Source: Aigarchaeota archaeon
GTDB taxonomy: Archaea; Thermoproteota; Nitrososphaeria_A; Caldarchaeales; Wolframiiraptoraceae
Assembly (NCBI GenBank): GCA_025059415.1
Contig: JANXDQ010000020.1
Span: 1-17,321, forward strand
Reading direction: 5' to 3'
DNA: 17,321 nucleotides
The translations under genes and the position numbers were made by a program. The first letter of the stretch is position 1. Each line of letters opens with the position of its first letter. Under the pieces are notes generated by a model. It was given only the letters and a program-made list of their open reading frames with translations, did not search any database and was not told the DNA's origin. This document shows positions 13,813 through 17,321 of this stretch, in pieces.

Positions 13813-14835
13813 TCAGCCCCGGGCGCCGCCGGAGGCTGGCCCACGCTCCGCTATAAGCCTCCAGAGCTCGTCGAGGACATTCTCCTTAACCCCCTCCTCC
13901 GACCCATCGGCCCTGATGACGACGTTGCCGGACCTCCTAGGCCTGAATTCTCCGATAATGGTTAGGCTAGGAATCCTACTAATGGCCACCTCGGCTTGAT
14001 CCCTCGGAAGCGCCGCCAGGAGGCTTCCAGAAGCTATCAACTTCAGTGGATTGCAGCCGAGGGCTTCGCAGATCCTCCGAGTCTCCTCGGCGACCGGCAC
14101 CCTCTCCTCGTAGATCACGAAGGAGCAGCGGCTCGCCTCCGCCATCTCGTATGCCCCTCCCACTATGCCACCCTCGGTTGGATCGTGCATCGCCGAGACG
14201 CGGCATCTCCTCGCCAGCTTCAGGGCCTCATCTAGGACGCTTATCCTTTCATATAACTTCCTCGAAGACTCTAAAACTTCCCGCGGAATCTTTGAGGCCA
14301 GCTCAGATTCGAAATCGGATGCGAGGATCGCCGTCCCCTCTATGGCCGCCGTCTTCGACATCACGAGCAGGTCTCCGGGCCTGGCGCCGGAGGAAGTTAT
14401 GACCCTCCTAGATATGAGCCTCCCCATCATGTGTCCGACGATTATGGGTCTCGAGATGTCGGGGGTGATCTCCGTGTGCCCCGTTATCAAGGCGATTTTC
14501 AGCCTCCTACAAGCCTCATGGACGTCGTCCATGATCCCCTCCAACTCGGGTAAGCGGCCCTCCGGGAGGAGTATCGTGATGGAGAGCCACCTCGGCTCCG
14601 CGCCCATCACGGCCACATCATTCGCATTCACGTGAACCGCCAGCCAACCAATCCTGGTCCCAGAACCCGTTATCGGGTCCATCGCCGCCACCACGATCCT
14701 TCCATCGACTTTGACGGCAGCGGCGTCCTCGCCGTAGCGCGGCGGGACTATGACGTCCCTCCTCTTATAGCCGAGCCTCTTTAGAACTACCTCCTCGAGT
14801 ACCCTCTTCTCGATCTTTCCCAGCTTCCTCTCCAT
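13813..14835 (-). CDS. AIR synthase-related protein (PurM/HypE superfamily)
   Basis: This 340-residue ATP-binding protein belongs to the PurM/HypE/ThiL/SelD superfamily. It has the N-terminal metal/ATP segment RYGEDAAAVKVDG, WLAVHVNANDVAVMGAEPRW (the conserved NDv.amGa.P motif), and ITGHTEITPD and the C-terminal AMHDPTEGGIVGGAYEMAEA (superfamily DPT.GG). It lacks the C-terminal PRIC cysteine motif through which true HypE carries the cyanide ligand precursor, ending instead in GPASGGARG, so hydrogenase maturation is unlikely. No thiamine or hydrogenase gene is nearby. Archaea commonly have such uncharacterised paralogues. It starts 12 bp after the stop of the nucleotidyltransferase-like gene and forms a two-gene unit with it. 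It is probably an ATP-dependent enzyme, substrate unknown. Confidence 0.82.
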   Translation of the reverse strand: MERKLGKIEKRVLEEVVLKRLGYKRRDVIVPPRYGEDAAAVKVDGRIVVAAMDPITGSGTRIGWLAVHVNANDVAVMGAEPRWLSITILLPEGRLPELEGIMDDVHEACRRLKIALITGHTEITPDISRPIIVGHMMGRLISRRVITSSGARPGDLLVMSKTAAIEGTAILASDFESELASKIPREVLESSRKLYERISVLDEALKLARRCRVSAMHDPTEGGIVGGAYEMAEASRCSFVIYEERVPVAEETRRICEALGCNPLKLIASGSLLAALPRDQAEVAISRIPSLTIIGEFRPRRSGNVVIRADGSEEGVKENVLDELWRLIAERGPASGGARG

Positions 14836-14847
14836 GACCTCACTAAG

Positions 14848-15468
14848 CTAGCTCCTGCTCCTCATTTTCAATATTTTCTCAGCCTTCTTTAAGTCCTGGG
14901 TGGATGAGACCCTGAAGAACATGCCGAGTCTCTCATCGAAGATCCTCAAGCTATTGCTCGCGAGGTACAGCGTCCCCCGGACCCTCTTCACGATGCCGTC
15001 CATGTCCTCGTCTGGGAAAGCCTCGAAAACCTCTTTGAAGGGTTTTTTACGATAAGAGGCCATGAGGTAGAGGGTCTTCCTCGCCGGGGTCCTCGGAAAG
15101 GCCCCCGAAAACCTACTAGAACACTCCAGGAGAAAGGTCGTAAATTCCCTCGTTATCAGGGGCGCGTTGCAGGGCAATATGACGAGTCTATCGCCTTCAA
15201 CTGTGCGGATCGCGAGCTCCACGAACTTCCTCACATTTCCCTCGATCTTCCCAGCCCTCTCAGCCCTCGCAAAATACTTCTCCGCGACCTGATCATAGAC
15301 CTCCATTCCAGCCCCATCTTCGACGGCGATCACTATATCATCCACATCATCTGGAACAGAGTCCAAGACGTATTCTATCATGGGCCTCCCAGCTATCTCC
15401 GCCAACCCGATCTCAGAGTCCCCGACCCTCAGCGCCCTGACGTAGATGACCGCAGAAGACCGCTCCAT
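14848..15468 (-). CDS. MobA/CobY-like nucleotidyltransferase-fold protein with degenerate motifs
   Basis: This 206-residue protein looks like the NTP-transferase (Rossmann-like GT-A) fold of MobA and CobY. After the first strand comes LAEIAGRPMIEYVLDSVP, matching L..I.GkPmIEyvl, then DDIVIAVEDG and LVILPCNAPLITREFTTFLL, matching the lpCDxPll metal-binding strand. Two key features are altered. The glycine-rich nucleotide loop (usually AGGxSxRMGxxK) is replaced by YVRALRVGDSEIG, and the metal-binding Asp of PCDxP is Asn101. Catalysis may be lost or changed. True CobY transfers GMP to adenosylcobinamide phosphate in cobalamin synthesis; no cobalamin gene is visible here, so I assign no symbol. 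It is followed 12 bp later by the PurM/HypE-like gene, which suggests a joint function. The ATG start at 15468 lacks a clear ribosome-binding site. Confidence 0.65.
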   Translation of the reverse strand: MERSSAVIYVRALRVGDSEIGLAEIAGRPMIEYVLDSVPDDVDDIVIAVEDGAGMEVYDQVAEKYFARAERAGKIEGNVRKFVELAIRTVEGDRLVILPCNAPLITREFTTFLLECSSRFSGAFPRTPARKTLYLMASYRKKPFKEVFEAFPDEDMDGIVKRVRGTLYLASNSLRIFDERLGMFFRVSSTQDLKKAEKILKMRSRS

Positions 15469-15505
15469 GTCGAGGAAACCCGATAAACCTACTCGAATAC
15501 GCCGA

Positions 15506-15516
15506 TATAATATTTA
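15506..15516 (-). promoter_or_regulatory. Putative TATA box for the nucleotidyltransferase-like/PurM-like pair
   Basis: On the minus strand this reads TGTAAATATTATATC, A/T-rich and centred about 43 nt before the ATG at 15468. That would leave a leader of about 18 nt. Confidence 0.5.
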
Positions 15517-15528
15517 CACCCCGAGAAC

Positions 15529-15578
15529 GCGGCCCCCAGGTTGGGATATAGGTTAAGGTGGGGGTTGACAGGGGCCGC
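15529..15578. repeat. Inverted repeat flanking a triplicated 12-bp GGTT unit upstream of the FGGY kinase
   Basis: GCGGCCCC (15529-15536) is repeated exactly inverted as GGGGCCGC (15571-15578), with 34 bases between. Inside, GGTT recurs at 15539, 15551 and 15563, exactly 12 bp apart. The block ends about 12 bp before the kinase TATA box, where an operator or a structured RNA leader could act. It is not part of any convincing gene. Confidence 0.45.
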
Positions 15579-15589
15579 CCGAGCTCTAC

Positions 15590-15597
15590 TTATATAT
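15590..15597 (+). promoter_or_regulatory. TATA box of the FGGY kinase gene
   Basis: TTATATAT is a near-consensus archaeal TATA box. It overlaps the most upstream in-frame ATG (15596), so that ATG cannot be in a transcript made from this promoter. It predicts transcription starting about 15617-15622. Confidence 0.6.
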
Positions 15598-15628
15598 GGC
15601 GCGGAGAAACTACTATATGCGATCCCTC

Positions 15629-17179
15629 ATGGAGGCCCCGCTCTTTCTTGGAACGGATATCGGGACATTTGGCACGAAGACCTGTCTTGTCGACGCTTCC
15701 GGAAACGTCCTCGCGACATCCTTCATCGAATCCGACATCATGATACCGCAGCCCGGATGGGCCGAGCAGTGGCCGGATGTCTGGTGGAACGTGTACGTCC
15801 AAAGCGTTAGGGAAGTCTTAGAAATCTCGAAGGTCGATCCGGCGGACATAGCCGGGATCTCGATAAGCGGCCTATTCTCCGGTGCAGGCGTCCCGGTGGA
15901 CAAGGAATTCAAGCCCATAAGGCCCGTGATAATCTGGATGGATAGGAGGGCTGTTGATGAGACCGAGTGGGTTAAGAGGGAGATAGGGGTAGACGCCATC
16001 TTCGAGAAGACTGGAAACGTCGTTGATCCATACTACGGGTTTCCCAAGATCCTGTGGATAAAGAGGAATGAGCCGAAGAACTGGGAGAAGATCCACAAGT
16101 TGATGACGATATACGGCTACGTCATATACAAGCTCACGGGAGTGAACTGCATAGACCACTCGAGCGCGGGCAACATAGGCGGGATATACGATATCCACAA
16201 GAGGGATTGGTGTGAGGAGTTGATGGAGGAGCTCGGGATACCGAGAGAATTCTTCCCCGAGGAGATAAACTGCTCCAAAGACGTCGTGGGGGAGATAAGC
16301 GAGGAGGGGGCGAGGGCCACGGGGCTGAAGAAAGGGACCACAGTGGTGGCGGGTGGAATAGATGCGCCCATGTCGGCCCTCAGCGTAACTGCGCTCGAAG
16401 ACGGGGACTTAACCTCGATGATCGGGACATCTATGTGCAACGGAGTGATCCAAGATGAACTCAGGCTATCAAAGAAGATAGTAACATTGCCTCATGTCGC
16501 ATATGACACCAAAAAAGTCTACTCCCACTCCGGGATAGCGACCGCGGGCGCCGTGGTCAGGTGGTTCAGGGACATGCTCTCACCATTTGAGAAGCTGGCG
16601 GCGGAGAACTCGGGAATATCGGCCTACATGCTACTGGACAGGATGGCTGAGAAGATAAACCCCGGGGCGGATGGCTTAGTCTTCACCCCCCACATGATGG
16701 TGGGTGAGAGAGCTCCCTTCTGGAGCAAGAACATGAGAAGCTGCCTCTTCGGCCTAACAATCTCACATACAAAGGCACACATCTACAGAGCATTCCTAGA
16801 ATCAGTAGCCTATGCGCTCAGAGACAGCATCGAAGTCGCGAAGGAAGCCGGGATACCGATAAAGAGGATAATACTCGTCGATGGAGGGGCGAAATCCCCG
16901 ATCTGGAGGCAGATAATGGCCGACGTGACGGGGTATGAGCTTAGATATGTTGAGGCCGCGGTCGGTGCACCGCTGGGAGACGCGTTGATCGCCGGAGTTG
17001 GAACGGGGTACCTGAAATACGAGACGATAAATGAGTGGGTTTCAGTAGACAGGGTCGTGAATCCGAATCCAAAGAACACGGGCATATACGAGAAATATTA
17101 TCAACTCTACAAGAAGATCCATCAAAGCCTAGAGGAATGCTATGAGCTCGCCTCACAGCTCATAGAGTCCACAAAATAA
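15629..17179 (+). CDS. FGGY-family carbohydrate kinase (xylulokinase-like)
   Basis: It phosphorylates a sugar or polyol with ATP; the xylulokinase branch is the nearest fit, but substrate cannot be set from sequence. It has the two-lobed FGGY layout: FLGTDIGTFGTKTCLVDASG (ATP phosphate loop), PGWAEQWPDVWW, IIWMDRR, then VVAGGIDAPMSAL with the catalytic Asp region, MIGTSM, MVGERAPFWSKNMRSCLFGL matching FGGY signature 2, and the C-terminal ILVDGGAKSPIWRQIMADV adenosine motif. Length is typical (about 516 residues). The frame opens at ATG 15596, but that lies inside the TATA box. ATG 15629 (MEAPLFLG) or 15617 (leaderless) is more likely. The promoter region is shared with the divergent nucleotidyltransferase-like gene and carries a possible operator. 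No sugar transporter is visible. Confidence 0.88.
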   Translation: MEAPLFLGTDIGTFGTKTCLVDASGNVLATSFIESDIMIPQPGWAEQWPDVWWNVYVQSVREVLEISKVDPADIAGISISGLFSGAGVPVDKEFKPIRPVIIWMDRRAVDETEWVKREIGVDAIFEKTGNVVDPYYGFPKILWIKRNEPKNWEKIHKLMTIYGYVIYKLTGVNCIDHSSAGNIGGIYDIHKRDWCEELMEELGIPREFFPEEINCSKDVVGEISEEGARATGLKKGTTVVAGGIDAPMSALSVTALEDGDLTSMIGTSMCNGVIQDELRLSKKIVTLPHVAYDTKKVYSHSGIATAGAVVRWFRDMLSPFEKLAAENSGISAYMLLDRMAEKINPGADGLVFTPHMMVGERAPFWSKNMRSCLFGLTISHTKAHIYRAFLESVAYALRDSIEVAKEAGIPIKRIILVDGGAKSPIWRQIMADVTGYELRYVEAAVGAPLGDALIAGVGTGYLKYETINEWVSVDRVVNPNPKNTGIYEKYYQLYKKIHQSLEECYELASQLIESTK

Positions 17180-17188
17180 TTCCTCCAC

Positions 17189-17218
17189 ATTTTTATTTCA
17201 ATCACGAACATCAAAAAG
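17189..17218. terminator. Possible U-rich terminators of two convergent genes
   Basis: After the kinase stop, ATTTTTATTT at 17189-17198 would give a U-rich RNA end for the plus strand. AAAAA at 17213-17217 gives UUUUU on the minus strand, just after the stop of the gene at 17229. Archaeal termination relies largely on such U-tracts. Confidence 0.4.
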
Positions 17219-17228
17219 TGTTGGGAAT

Positions 17229-17321
17229 TTACTTCGCAGGCCTTTGACCATACCTGGTCCTCTTGAACTCCTGCAGGTACGCTATGTCCTCCTCCGTGAG
17301 TTCCTTTGGCTCCCCGAGGAG
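17229..17321 (-). CDS. 3' end of an unidentified gene
   Basis: Read on the minus strand, the last 90 bases before a TAA at 17231-17229 encode 30 residues, beginning LLGEPKELTEEDIAYLQEFK and ending TRYGQRPAK. The rest lies beyond the window. The peptide is charged, with a helix-like LTEEDIAYLQEFKR; it shows no family motif I can name. Gene status is supported by codon use like the neighbours, a clean open frame to the edge and the following U-tract. It converges with the FGGY kinase, so it need not be functionally related. Confidence 0.6.
   Translation of the reverse strand, partial: LLGEPKELTEEDIAYLQEFKRTRYGQRPAK

Noticed and set aside
13813..14835. Naming this gene hypE or thiL
   Set aside because: The HypE C-terminal Cys motif is absent and there is no pathway context for thiamine or hydrogenase; only superfamily membership is supported.
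14848..15468. Naming this gene cobY or mobA
   Set aside because: The nucleotide loop and metal-binding Asp do not match either enzyme, and no cofactor genes flank it.
1..17321. Mobile elements, CRISPR arrays, tRNA or rRNA genes
   Set aside because: I saw no transposase motifs, terminal repeats, regularly spaced long repeats, T-loop/anticodon patterns or rRNA-like sequence.

Overview
This window looks like chromosomal DNA of a thermophilic archaeon. It carries archaeal-type ribosomal proteins (L18e, L13, S9, S2), RNA polymerase subunits Rpo3/RpoD and Rpo10/RpoN, and isopentenyl phosphate kinase and mevalonate kinase of the archaeal lipid pathway. Archaeal TATA boxes sit about 25-45 nt upstream of many starts, and codon use is rich in AGG and ATA. 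The enolase resembles, from memory, the thaumarchaeal form, so I favour a TACK lineage (Thaumarchaeota/Aigarchaeota/Bathyarchaeota-like). That placement is an inference. I see no mobile elements, CRISPR arrays, tRNAs or rRNAs.

Layout. 1-1422: the 5' end of a macro-domain gene (minus), divergent from a membrane-anchored coiled-coil protein with a transglutaminase-like Cys-His-Asp domain. 1493-6713: a version of the conserved archaeal information-processing cluster, rpoD / rpl18e / rpl13-rps9 / rpoN-eno-rps2. It differs from the usual arrangement in three ways: a reversed comB-like gene sits between rps9 and rpoN, rpoK is missing between rpoN and eno, and a 336-bp gap separates rpoD from rpl18e. 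6703-9668: isopentenyl phosphate kinase (minus) diverges from a GNAT acetyltransferase, an unrecognised protein and mevalonate kinase. One symmetric TATA element lies between the two directions.

9637-13752 (minus): a compact guaB-purA-purB operon covering both exits from IMP, guaB towards GMP and purA/purB towards AMP. 13813-15468 (minus): a two-gene unit of a degenerate MobA/CobY-like nucleotidyltransferase followed by a PurM/HypE-superfamily protein that lacks the HypE C-terminal cysteine motif. 15617/15629-17179 (plus): an FGGY-family sugar kinase behind an unusual repeat-bearing upstream region. 17229-17321: the C-terminal end of an unidentified minus-strand gene.

Most of the window is housekeeping. 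The places most worth a second look are the nucleotidyltransferase-like/PurM-like pair with altered catalytic motifs, the unknown protein next to mevalonate kinase, the atypical flap of the IMP dehydrogenase, the departures from the standard rpo/ribosomal gene order, and the possible operator upstream of the sugar kinase.
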